Assembly: GCA_032718475.1 (NCBI GenBank)
Contig: JAUCBJ010001535.1
Span: 1 to 28,651, forward strand
Source: Nemertoderma westbladi
Lineage: Eukaryota; Xenacoelomorpha; Nemertodermatida; Nemertodermatidae
DNA: 28,651 bases
Direction of reading: 5' to 3'
The notes beneath the pieces were generated by a model. The model saw only the letters and a list, made by a program, of their open reading frames with translations, did not search any database and was not told the origin of the DNA. Below are positions 1 through 11,128 of the stretch, piece by piece (position 1 is the stretch's first letter; each line of letters opens with the position of its first letter). A program made the position numbers and the translations under genes.

Positions 1-161
1 TTGAATTATATTTGATTAATTCCTGTTTTGGGTTGAATTATATTTGATTAATTCCTGTTTTGGGTTGAATTATATTTGATTAATTCCTGTTTTGGGTTGA
101 ATTATATTTGATTAATTCCTGTTTTAGGTTGAATTATATTTGATTAATTCCTGTTTTAAGG
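1..161. repeat. 32-bp tandem repeat, five copies
   Basis: A 32-bp AT-rich unit starting TTGAATTATATTTGATTAAT begins at 1, 33, 65, 97 and 129. Early copies are identical; the last two change a GGG to AGG or AAGG. The array runs off the left edge, so true copy number is unknown. No coding potential. Confidence 0.95.
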
Positions 162-1870
162 AATTATATTTCATTAATTTCCTTTTATATTTCCCATTTT
201 AAAATTAATTAAATTGGCCACATTCAGCCACCGTACACATGTTATCCTCAACTTTACGGAAGCCAATCGTGATTACATATCCAATATAACAGCTAAGTAC
301 GCCCACCCCAAGCAATACCCGAGCCACTATACAAGTACGCACACTAGCGTAGCGAGGGTAGGGTCCCAGGGTCCCGGGACCCTACCGTGGAGATTCCAAC
401 TTACACTAACTCTGAGAGCATTTTGCCATCGTCAAGTTCCGTTAAATCAAAAAAATTATAATGACAACTGCAATAAACCGAATATTAGAAAATATTCGAA
501 GTTGAAGTTGCTTTGGAAAGGAGCCCGACCAGATACAATCCACATAACCCAGGCAGGTTGCCAAAGAAAATAAGTAGTAGAAAGGAGACCATATACCCCA
601 TCAAAGTGTTGTAGCCAGGCCTCCAGCCACACTACCAATAATTCCCTCAGGCACCCCGCCCCCACGATAAGGCATCATAATATCATACAATGTTCTTAGA
701 AAGCCAGCTTATTACTTAGGCCTATATTATATAATCTCTCAACCAGTTTAATAGTCTGTAATGTAAAGCAATGAAATGGAGCCCAGTTGACCACTGCAGG
801 GGGGCGCCCACTGGCTCCTGCCTTGGTTTCTGTGCTTTCATTAGACGACGTCGCTGTGCCTTGCCTGTCAAGCAGGGTTCAATATATACCAATGAAAGAT
901 AGCATAAATAAGATAGGCACTCTGACTCTGATGTAATATAATGAATTATGTAATTTTTTCTGGGTACACTGACCAACGTGATTGGATATTGCGTAGCTTC
1001 TCTTGCCGAGTCACAACTAAATAACCTGTGGGTGGCTATGTATTTTAATTCAAAATTATTATTAATACCATGAAAATTACTTTGAAATGTAATTAATTAG
1101 AACATTAATTTTTTTTAACAAAAAAACGTTTTTTTTTTTTTCAATAAATCAAAAAAGTGTATTTATTAATGTACCGGTACCATAATTAGTTCAATTTCAA
1201 AATGTGGCAGTTTATAAAATAATATACCATGGTGTGGGGTGGGGGATTGTTTTACGAAGCGACATTTAACTAAATGGAAATCGCCGATTTGTAAATAAGG
1301 TATTTAAAAAACGGAAGCACATTTAAATTTTACGTCCCTTAATTTAAATGACATGAATTGAAATTTGCCTACTGTCATTTTGCAATACTTTTATGTTATC
1401 AATACATGTTGTTATGATTCCATGGTAGTAGGGCCTATAGCATAGTACTAGTTTTTAAGAATAAGTTAACTGTTCTTAATATAAATATTATTAAATTTAC
1501 TGAAAAGCCATGACAGCATGACGACCAGACCAGTTGCTATGCCGTATAACTATTATTATGTTAATGAGTTTAAATGACACATCATTACGTAAATGATTTA
1601 AAGCTAAATGACAGGGGGATAAATGACACGCGAATAGCAGTTTCTTGAAACATAAAAACTTTCTGTTATAATTAAAGTATTCTTTTTAATCTTTCCAATT
1701 AAGCCAAATTAAATGACCGTATGTAAAACAGTCCCCTCAGTTTAATTATAATATTAATTTAATTTATTAATTCAATTTCATTTGTAATTTCAGTAACTTA
1801 CTTTATAACTATGATTTTATCATATTAATTCTTAATAGCGGATTTTCTAAATCTCTAAATTTCTAAATCG
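162..1870. other. AT-rich intergenic DNA, no gene seen
   Basis: No convincing gene here. Open frames at 214-573 and on the - strand at 456-665 and 722-976 are short, lack ATG starts of good context and resemble no family I know. The stretch holds a perfect hairpin (357-386), A- and T-runs near 1110-1155, a TACCGGTA motif at 1172-1179, and AT-rich DNA up to the LINE fragment. Around 330-390 there are words shared with 3584-3634, so part is an unclassified dispersed repeat. Confidence 0.6.
357..386. repeat. Perfect 11-bp inverted repeat in an unclassified dispersed repeat
   Basis: GGTAGGGTCCC at 357-367 is the exact reverse complement of GGGACCCTACC at 376-386, with an 8-nt spacer. The right arm plus CGTGG recurs at 3584-3598, and GTACGCACAC near 334-344 recurs near 3623-3632, so both places carry pieces of one dispersed repeat in different arrangements. 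Class unknown. Confidence 0.7.
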
Positions 1871-2072
1871 CTTTCCAGGATTTTGAAGTCCCCGAGAATT
1901 AATCGGAAACTTAACGTCCGATTATTTAGAGCAGCAGTAGTTCCAGTACTCCTCTATGGGAGTCCATGCTGGGCTCTAACTGCTGAGGACACCAAATCTC
2001 TGGATGGCACATTCACAAGAATGCTACGCCGGGTTCATTGTGTCAAGTACAATGCTCACATCTCCAACCACC
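1871..2072 (+). mobile_element. LINE fragment (C-terminal RT region), + strand part of copy A
   Basis: This stretch aligns with the C-terminal part of the reverse transcriptase ORF of copies B and C (for example 17651-17841). It includes the words LFRAAVVPVLLYGS, CWALTAEDTKSLDGTF and RMLRRVHCVKYNAHISN. It starts at CTTTCCAGGATTT and stops at the word for HISN, where it meets the opposite-strand RT segment. It has neither the element's start nor its 3' end, so it is an internal fragment. Similarity to the other copies is very high, so the rearrangement is not ancient. Confidence 0.85.
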
Positions 2073-3388
2073 GTTCTGTGTCACCATCAACAGTAGACAC
2101 AAATGTTGTCGAACCATTGTATACTGATCTGATTGCTGCAACAATTTCATCAGGAATCCCATATAATGAAAGTATGCTGAACATGCGTGAGCGAGAGACT
2201 GAATCAAAGGCCTTGAAGAAGTCAACAAAGATAACAGTCAGATGCCTGTCTTTCTTTTTTGATAACTCTTCAAGTATCCTTCTAAGTGCCAAAATGGGCT
2301 CCATGGTCCCCCGATCTTTACGGAACCCATTCTGATTTCCACGGAGCAGTCTCTCAATGGGATCCCTGATGCGATTTAATATAATTCTATTGTATAGCTT
2401 TGCAGCAATCGAGATCAATGAGATTCCCCGAAAAGAACCATAGAGTGTTAGGTTGCCCTTCTTGGGAACTGGCACCAACTTATTTGTTTTCATTTCTTGT
2501 GGGACTCTTGTTGTACGGTACATGTCTACTATGATGGGATAGATGAGCTTTAAACACTCAGGTATTTTAAAGACCTCAGGGGCAACACCATCTACTCCAC
2601 TGGCACGATTGGTCTTAATGCTCTTTGCAGCAGCCTCCACTTCTGCAAAGGAGATATCGCCAATGGGAATATCTGGGAGTACAGACTCAGACACTTTTAC
2701 TTCTATAAAGTTATCAGGCAATACCCTGTGATTATTGAGGAGCTTTTCAAAGTGGGCCTTCCAACCATTGAGGCGATCGATCGGCTGGTGATTCAGCCTT
2801 AACCTTGGTGGTTGGTTGGCTATTTCGACCAGCAAGCAAGTTGATCGATCTCCATGCCTGGGATGATTGCCTGCTGTCGTCAGCATCATTGATGGCATCA
2901 ACCTGTTGGGGGACCTAGATGCAGCCTTAACTGCATTCTTGGCTGCTGTAGTCTGTTTGAGTCGGGACTCTTTCTGCGCCTTGTAGAGGTCATTTCGGCA
3001 CTTCTGAATTTTGTTATCAGTCCAGGGTGCCCGTTTCCTGTTTCGAGGGTATACAGGAACTGTTTCTGCAGCTGCTAACTTAACTGCCTCTGTGAAGGCA
3101 GTATAGCCCTCACAGTGATCTGCCGCCTCAGAGGCAAGAGCCTCATACCTGTTGCTCAGCTGTAGTGTGAAGCTGGATCTCACACTTGGCTGTTGCAACA
3201 GAGAGGACCAGTCATGCCACGGCAAGGCAGATTTCGTTGTTCTGCTAGCACGCAGACTAAGTCTTACCTTGGCCACAATAAGGCGGTGATCACTGGAGAA
3301 GGGTCGTAGTGTAAATGCATTACAGTCGTGTATAGAGCTCCTGTATTTCCTACGAAAGAGGATATGGTCTATCTGAGACTTGAGAATT
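2073..3388 (-). mobile_element. Non-LTR retrotransposon (LINE) copy A: endonuclease end plus 5' half of RT
   Basis: Read on the - strand, it begins with the end of an APE-type endonuclease: SQIDHILFRRKYRSS, then FSSDHRLIVAKVRLSLR with the SDH motif. A linker follows (TDNKIQKCRNDLYKAQKESR, DRLNGWKAHFEKLL), then RT: NRASGVDGVAPEVFK, TNKLVPVPKKGN, SFRGISLISIAAKLYNRII, NQNGFRK and motif A FVDFFKAFDSVSRSRM. It ends at STVDGDTE, before the catalytic FADD box. The domain order and the later LDFADDL and GVLQGDTLAPFLFI motifs in sister copies resemble the RTE-like group; the clade call is from memory. This copy carries the most 5' sequence here. It is open for about 400 codons with no ATG start, and lacks the RT 3' half because it joins the 1871-2072 fragment head-on. 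Not functional. Confidence 0.9.
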
Positions 3389-3639
3389 GTTTAGTAGGCG
3401 ATGGTTGGAGAAGATTGTCTGCGGGCGAAGTTTGCTGCGTACCCTACTGAACATTACACATCACGTGTGGCGGGCATTTTGTTAAAATTCCAAACAATCA
3501 CACCTGGACTACGCTGGGGGGGGGGGGGGGGCTCCTCCCCCAAACCCACAACTACTATAAATATGAATTACAATTTTGGGTCTGGGACCCTACCGTGGGA
3601 AATTCCTGGCTACGCGGCTGAGTACGCACACCAACAAAA
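3389..3639. other. Unclassified repeat-like DNA with a 16-nt G run
   Basis: No gene. A run of 16 G lies at 3516-3531, followed by a C-rich stretch. At 3584-3634 a segment shares GGGACCCTACCGTGG and GTACGCACAC with the region around 330-390. The stretch adjoining the LINE (3389-3470) may be decayed endonuclease sequence, but I see no clear frame. Confidence 0.5.
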
Positions 3640-3950
3640 TCAATATAGAACAAGCCCTAAGCCGAAAATAATCACCCAATAAATAGATCAACATTACAGA
3701 TTGTATGCCGGGAAATAATGCACTAAAATAAATAATTAAAGACATAAATAAATTATATGCCGAAATAATACATCGCATCGAATAGGTAGATTACATAGGA
3801 TAAATTCTGAGCCGAAATAACACACCGAATAGTCAGATTACATAGATAGATTACAAGCTAAAAATAGTACACCAAATAAATAGATAAGACACAAAGCAAA
3901 TCACATGTTAAAAATAATGCATTAAATAAATAGTATGAATATCAGGCTAA
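3640..3950. repeat. Degenerate tandem repeat, about six copies of about 50 bp
   Basis: Diverged copies share the core GCCGAAATAATRCACYRAAT followed by AAATAGATTACA-like sequence. They begin near 3660, 3706, 3758, 3812, 3858 and 3906. Divergence is much higher than in the next array, so this is an old minisatellite. AT-rich and non-coding. Confidence 0.6.
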
Positions 3951-4017
3951 AAAACTAATTTCCCCGTGGAGTCTACTTTGGGCGGCCGTTCGTCTTAACA
4001 ATAAGTCTATATAGGCT

Positions 4018-7000
4018 ATTATATTAGTCTATATACTCAAAATCTTCCTCCATTATTAAACTACTTGTAAGGCGAGTATTAGCTGCAGTAGTATATTATT
4101 ATTATTATTATATTAGTCTATATACTCAATCTTCCTCCATTATTAAACTACTTGTAAGGCGAGTATTAGATGCAGTAGTATATTATTATTATTATATTAG
4201 TCTATATACTCAATCTTTCTCCATTATTAAACTACTTGTAAGGCGAGTATTAGATGTACAGTAGTAGTATATTATTATTATTATTATATTAGTCTATATA
4301 CTCAATCTTCCTCCATTATTAAACTACTTGTAAGGCGAGTATTAGATGCAGTAGTATATTATTATTATTATTATATTAGTCTATATACTCAATCTTCCTC
4401 CATTATTAAACTACTTGTAAGGCGAGTATTAGATGCAGTAGTATATTATTATTATTATATTAGTCTATATACTCAATCTTCCTCCATTATTAAACTACTC
4501 GTAAGGCGAGTATTAGCTGCAGTAGTATATTATTATTATTATTATATTAGTCTATATACTCTATCTTCCTCCATTATTAAACTACTCGTAAGGCGAGTAT
4601 TAGATGCAATAGTATATTATTATTATTATTATATTAGTCTATATACTCAATCTTCCTCCATTATTAAACTACTTGCAAGGCGAGTATTAGATGCAGTAGT
4701 ATATTATTATTATTATTATATTAGTCTATATACTCAATCTTCCTCCATTATTAAACTACTTGTAAGGCGAGTATTAGCTGCAGTAGTATATTATTATTAT
4801 TATTATATTAGTCTATATACTCTATCTTCCTCCATTATTAAACTACTCGTAAGGCGAGTATTAGATGCAATAGTATATTATTATTATTATTATATTAGTC
4901 TATATACTCAATCTTCCTCCATTATTAAACTACTTGTAAGGCGAGTATTAGATGCAGTAGTATATTATTATTATTATATTAGTCTATATACTCAATCTTC
5001 CTCCATTATTAAACTACTTGTAAGGCGAGTATTATATGCAGTAGTATATTATTATTATTATATTAGTCTATATACTCAATCTTCCTCCATTATTAAACTA
5101 CTTGTAAGGCGAGTATTAGATGCAGTAGTATATTATTATTATTATTATATTAGTCTATATACTCAATCTTCCTCCATTATTAAACTACTCGTAAGGCGAG
5201 TATTAGATGCAATAGTATATTATTATTATTATTATATTAGTCTATATACTCAATCTTCCTCCATTATTAAACTACTTGTAAGGCGAGTATTATATGCAGT
5301 AGTATATTATTATTATTATATTAGTCTATATACTCAATCTTCCTCCATTATTAAACTACTCGTAAGGCGAGTATTAGATGCAGTAGTATATTATTATTAT
5401 TATTATATTAGTCTATATACTCAATCTTCCTCCATTATTAAACTACTCGTAAGGCGAGTATTAGATGCAGTAGTATATTATTATTATTATTATATTAGTC
5501 TATATACACAATCTTCCTCCATTATTAAACTACTCGTAAGGCGAGTAGTAGATGCAGTAGTATATTATTATTATTATATTAGTCTATATACTCAATCTTC
5601 CTCCATTATTAAACTACTCGTAAGGCGAGTATTAGATGCAGTAGTATATTATTATTATTATATTAGTCTATATACTCAATCTTCCTCCATTATTAAACTA
5701 CTCGTAAGGCGAGTATTAGATGCAGTAGTATATTATTATTATTATTATATTAGTCTATATACTCAATCTTCCTCCATTATTAAACTACTTGTAATGCGAG
5801 TATTAGATGCAGTAGTATATTATTATTATTATATTAGTCTATATACTCAATCTTCCTCCATTATTAAACTACTCGTAAGGCGAGTATTAGATGCAGTAGT
5901 ATATTATTATTATTATTACATTAGTCTATATACACAATCTTCCTCCATTATTAAACTACTCGTAAGGCGAGTAGTAGATGCAGTAGTATATTATTATTAT
6001 TTTATTAGTCTATATACTCAATCTTCCTCCATTATTAAACTACTCGTAAGGCGAGTATTAGATGCAGTAGTATATTATTATTATTATTATATTAGTCTAT
6101 ATACACAATCTTCCTCCATTATTAAACTACTCGTAAGGCGAGTAGTAGATGCAGTAGTATATTATTATTATTTTATTAGTCTATATACTCAATCTTCCTC
6201 CATTATTAAACTACTCGTAAGGCGAGTATTAGATGCAGTAGTATATTATTATTATTATATTAGTCTATATACTCAATCTTCCTCCATTATTAAACTACTC
6301 GTAAGGCGAGTATTAGATGCAGTAGTATATTATTATTATTATATTAGTCTATATACTCAATCTTCCTCCATTATTAAACTACTCGTAAGGCGAGTATTAG
6401 ATGCAGTAGTATATTATTATTATTATATTAGTCTATATACTCAATCTTCCTCCATTATTAAACTACTCGTAAGGCGAGTATTAGATGCAGTAGTATATTA
6501 TTATTATTATTATATTAGTCTATATACTCAATCTTCCTCCATTATTAAACTACTTGTAATGCGAGTATTAGATGCAGTAGTATATTATTATTATTATATT
6601 AGTCTATATACTCAATCTTCCTCCATTATTAAACTACTCGTAAGGCGAGTATTAGATGCAGTAGTATATTATTATTATTATTATATTAGTCTATATACAC
6701 AATCTTCCTCCATTATTAAACTACTCGTAAGGCGAGTATTAGATGCAGTAGTATATTATTATTATTATATTAGTCTATATACTCAATCTTCCTCCATTAT
6801 TAAACTACTCGTAAGGCGAGTATTAGATGCAGTAGTATATTATTATTATATTAGTCTATATACTCAATCTTCCTCCATTATTAAACTACTTGTAATGCGA
6901 GTATTAGATGCAGTAGTATATTATTATTATTATATTAGTCTATATACTCAATCTTCCTCCATTATTAAACTACTCGTAAGGCGAGTATTAGATGCAGTAG

Positions 7001-9623
7001 TATATTATTATTATTATTATATTAGTCTATATACACAATCTTCCTCCATTATTAAACTACTCGTAACGCGAGTAGTAGATGCAGTAGTATATTATTATTA
7101 TTTTATTAGTCTATATACTCAATCTTCCTCCATTATTAAACTACTCGTAAGGCGAGTAGTAGATGCAGTAGTATATTATTATTATTTTATTAGTCTATAT
7201 ACACAATCTTCCTCCATTATTAAACTACTCGTAAGGCGAGTATTAGATGCAGTAGTATATTATTATTATTATATTAGTCTATATACTCAATCTTCCTCCA
7301 TTATTAAACTACTCGTAAGGCGAGTATTAGATGCAGTAGTATATTATTATTATTATATTAGTCTATATACTCAATCTTCCTCCATTATTAAACTACTCGT
7401 AAGGCGAGTATTAGATGCAGTAGTATATTATTATTATTATATTAGTCTATATACTCAATCTTCCTCCATTATTAAACTACTCGTAAGGCGAGTATTAGAT
7501 GCAGTAGTATATTATTATTATTATATTAGTCTATATACTCAATCTTCCTCCATTATTAAACTACTCGTAAGGCGAGTATTAGATGCAGTAGTATATTATT
7601 ATTATTATATTAGTCTATATACTCAATCTTCCTCCATTATTAAACTACTCGTAAGGCGAGTATTAGATGCAGTAGTATATTATTATTATTATATTAGTCT
7701 ATATACTCAATCTTCCTCCATTATTAAACTACTTGTAATGCGAGTATTAGATGCAGTAGTATATTATTATTATTATATTAGTCTATATACTCAATCTTCC
7801 TCCATTATTAAACTACTCGTAAGGCGAGTATTAGATGCAGTAGTATATTATTATTATTATTATATTAGTCTATATACACAATCTTCCTCCATTATTAAAC
7901 TACTCGTAAGGCGAGTAGTAGATGCAGTAGTATATTATTATTATTTTATTAGTCTATATACTCAATCTTCCTCCATTATTAAACTACTCGTAAGGCGAGT
8001 ATTAGATGCAGTAGTATATTATTATTATTATATTAGTCTATATACTCAATCTTCCTCCATTATTAAACTACTCGTAAGGCGAGTTTTAGATGCAGTATAT
8101 TATTATTAATGCAATATTATTATTATTATTAGTCTATATACTCAATCTTCCTCCATTATTAAACTACTCGTAAGGCGAGTATTAGATGCAGTAGTATATT
8201 ATTATTATTATATTAGTCTATATACTCAATCTTCCTCCATTATTAAACTACTCGTAAGGCGAGTATTAGATGCAGTAGTATATTATTATTATTATATTAG
8301 TCTATATACTCAATCTTCCTCCATTATTAAACTACTCGTAAGGCGAGTATTAGATGCAGTAGTATATTATTATTATTATATTAGTCTATACTCAATATTC
8401 CTCCATTATTAAACTACTCGTAAGGCGAGTAGTAGATGCAGTAGTATATTATTATTATTTTATTAGTCTATATACACAATCTTCCTCCATTATTAAACTA
8501 CTCGTAAGGCGAGTATTAGATGCAGTAGTATATTATTATTATTTTATTAGTCTATATACACAATCTTCCTCCATTATTAAACTACTCGTAAGGCGAGTAG
8601 TAGATGCAGTAGTATATTATTATTATTATTATTAGTCTATATACTCAATCTTCCTCCATTATTAAACTACTCGTAAGGCGAGTATTAGATGCAGTAGTAT
8701 ATTATTATTATTATATTAGTCTATATACTCAATCTTCCTCCATTATTAAACTACTCGTAAGGCGAGTATTAGATGCAGTAGTATATTATTATTATTATAT
8801 TAGTCTATATACTCAATCTTCCTCCATTATTAAACTACTCGTAAGGCGAGTATTAGATGCAGTAGTATATTATTATTATTATTATATTAGTCTATATACT
8901 CAATCTTCCTCCATTATTAAACTACTTGTAATGCGAGTATTAGATGCAGTAGTATATTATTATTATTATTATTATATTAGTCTATATACTCAATCTTCCT
9001 CCATTATTAAACTACTTGTATGCGAGTATTAGATGCAGTAGTATATTATTATTATTATATTAGTCTATATACTCAATCTTCCTCCATTATTAAACTACTC
9101 GTAAGGCGAGTTTTAGATGCAGTATATTATTATTATTATTATATTAGTCTATATACTCAATCTTCCTCCATTATTAAACTACTTGTATGCGAGTTTTAGA
9201 TGCAGTATATTATTATTATTATTATATTAGTCTATATACTCAATCTTCCTCCATTATTAAACTACTTGTAAGGCGAGTATTAGATGCAGTAGTATATTAT
9301 TATTATTATATTAGTCTATATACTCAATCTTCCTTCATTATTAAACTACTGGTAAGGCGAGTATTAGATGCAGTAGTATATTATTATTATTATATTAGTC
9401 TATATACTCAATCTCCCTCCATTATTAAACTACTCGTAAGGCGAGTATTAGATGCAGTAGTATATTATTATTATTATATTAGTCTATATACTCAATCTTC
9501 CTCCATTATTAAACTACTGGTAAGGCGAGTATTAGATGCAGTAGTATATTATTATTATTATATTAGTCTATATACCGGTACTCAATCTTCCTCCATTATT
9601 AAACTACTTGTAAGGCGAGTATT
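4018..9623. repeat. Large minisatellite, about 66 units of 84 bp
   Basis: The unit contains AAGGCGAGTATTAGATGCAG, a (TAT)n tract of variable length, ATTAGTCTATATACTCAATC and TTCCTCCATTATTAAACTAC. Units are mostly 81, 84 or 87 bp because the TAT count changes. The unit is a multiple of three, so a frame stays open for 771 codons (5794-8109) with period RRVLDAVVYYYYYISLYTQS plus SSIIKLLV; this follows from the period and is not evidence of a protein. CTTGTAAGG dominates the left part and CTCGTAAGG the right. CTTGTAATGCGAG marks units near 5791, 6556, 6892, 7735 and 8928, showing block duplications. One unit has a 6-bp insertion at 9573-9580. The array ends about 435 bp before the pinin start codon. 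Confidence 0.97.
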
Positions 9624-10058
9624 CGCAAGGCGGGTCAGACTCAGACGGTCTGATGGCAGATGGTGGTTCGACATAGGCCTACCACATCTGACATCCTGCT
9701 GTCCCTGACATCACATACGGTCAGACCAGACGGTTACCGTACTGCTACTGGCTTGGCTACCGACTGACCGGTATTTCTCCCTCCATCTGCTGATCTGCCA
9801 GTCTACTGATCTGGTTCATGTGGTATCAGCAATCAGGCATTGAAAAAGACAGCTGGACACTCAGCTAGACTGGAGCAGCGGTGCGTGTGTGTGTCTCTCG
9901 TGCATCGTCTGAACGTGCAGACGTGTCTGACGACTGCAGAACTGCAGGCAGAACATCTGATCCTCTGAACTGTCTGACTGTAGGCTGGTAGGCCTTCGGC
10001 AGATCGGTAAAGAAAAAGCCTGATACTGCATACTGTGCAGCTGTGATAGGGTGAAATT
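9624..10058 (+). promoter_or_regulatory. Pinin upstream region / 5' UTR (inferred)
   Basis: Only these 435 bases separate the minisatellite from the pinin start codon, so the core promoter and 5' UTR probably lie here unless an upstream non-coding exon exists. Composition is more GC-balanced than the surroundings and rich in CAGAC/GTCTGAC words. I see no clear TATA box. An in-frame TAG at 10047-10049, three codons before the ATG, supports the chosen start. The transcription start cannot be placed from sequence alone. Confidence 0.45.
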
Positions 10059-10192
10059 ATGACTACCGGTACCGGTAGCCTTGGTGAAGATGCTGTAGAT
10101 GTAATCGGAAAGGAATTGGCGAAGGTGAAGGAGGATCTAGAATTTGTTGACGAGGAACTTAAGAAGCTCACTGGGGTGGAACCAACTATCAT
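10059..10192 (+). CDS. PNN: Pinin exon 1 (codons 1-44 plus 2 nt)
   Basis: The start codon at 10059 follows an in-frame stop at 10047-10049, so it is the first possible start. The exon ends at AT|GTAAGT (phase 2). Residues 9-38 (EDAVDVIGKELAKVKEDLEF onward to ELKKLTG) form an acidic/basic amphipathic helix that fits the short N-terminal coiled coil of pinin, which also ends in a KLTG-like motif in vertebrates. Residues 2-7 (TTGTGS) come from a doubled TACCGGTA motif at 10064-10077, which looks like a local hexanucleotide expansion. Retrotransposon DNA is not involved. Exon identity rests on phase continuity with exon 6, which carries the diagnostic domain. Confidence 0.85.
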
Positions 10193-10398
10193 GTAAGTGC
10201 CTACCATAGGTATAGGCCTACTCAGTCAGTCAGTTAATCGCTAGTCCAGTAATCAGCTATTATGCCATTGATTTATCCTCCTACCTGCCTACGGCAGTAC
10301 GGACATGACGGAATAAAAACCCGCCAGTGATGTGCATGCTGTACCTACTACGATCTGCAATCTGACGTACTGACGATAGTCTGACAGCCTGATAGCTC

Positions 10399-10857
10399 CG
10401 GTCCTACGAATTACCCCAAAATACCCCAAAACACCCCAAAAGACCCCAAAATAGTATAAAACTACCCCAAACTACCCCAAAATAGTTTAGAATTACCCCA
10501 AAATACCCCAAAATAGTTTAGAATTACCCCAAAATACTTTTTTTCAGCCTTTGTTTTGGAAATTTAATTTACCCCAAAATATGGCAAAATGACGAATTAC
10601 CCCAAAATAATGACGAATTACCCCAAAATAATTAAAAATGTTTTCTTCACTCTCGTTTATTGTTTTGGTTAAAAAAACTTGCCACTGTAACCTGCTCCTT
10701 TCCCTCGCTGTTAAAAAACATGGTTAGCTTATTTTGGGGTATTTTGGGGTAATTTTTTAGCCTTTTTGGGGTATTTTGGGGTAATATTTGACTATTTTGG
10801 GGTATTTTGGAGTATTTTGGGGTGTTTTGGGGTATTTTGGGGTAATTCGTAGGACCC
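10399..10857. mobile_element. hAT-like MITE, 459 bp, 8-bp TSD GATAGCTC
   Basis: Terminal inverted repeats start CGGTCCTACGAATTACCCC on the left and GGGTCCTACGAATTACCCC on the right (reverse complement). Direct copies of GATAGCTC flank the element at 10391-10398 and 10858-10865. An 8-bp duplication is the signature of hAT-type (also P-type) transposases. Both arms are built from repeated ACCCCAAAAT words, giving at least four GGGG runs per arm on the G-rich strand. The middle (10653-10697) shares words with 14290-14350 in the second family member, in opposite orientation. No transposase ORF, so non-autonomous. It lies in pinin intron 1. Confidence 0.9.
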
Positions 10858-10865
10858 GATAGCTC

Positions 10866-11124
10866 TACTGGTCTACCTGAACTGCTGAATCCCAAAACAA
10901 TGTGAATGCGTGAATAATTTAGGCCTATATTAATTTTTTTTAATTTTTTTAGGCCTACCTAGTTCGTCAGCTCGTAGCAGCACACAGTCCACCTTTCTGA
11001 CAGTAGGCTTATTGGCTCTTATCAGCTTATAGGTAATCGTAATGTAGTAAGATACAACAGTCTAATAGTAAAACTTTTGAACTTACATTAGTCTAGTGGG
11101 GCGCAAAAACGTCACTTTTGTCTG
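10866..11124. other. Intron 1 DNA between MITEs
   Basis: I see no gene or repeat structure here beyond T-runs and AGGCCTA words that recur through the introns. It is host intron sequence or unrecognised decayed repeat. Confidence 0.4.
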
Positions 11125-11128
11125 TTAA

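Noticed and set aside
214-573. 119-codon open frame
   Set aside because: Starts at TTG, crosses the hairpin repeat, and has no recognisable domain.
5794-8109. 771-codon open frame with 28-residue repeats
   Set aside because: The frame is open only because the minisatellite period is a multiple of three. No start context, signal or domain; indels of TAT keep the frame by length.
10399-10857. Internal telomeric repeat (CCCCAAAA)
   Set aside because: The words lie inside a TIR element with 8-bp TSDs and include ACCCCAAAAT and other variants; a transposon arm explains them better.
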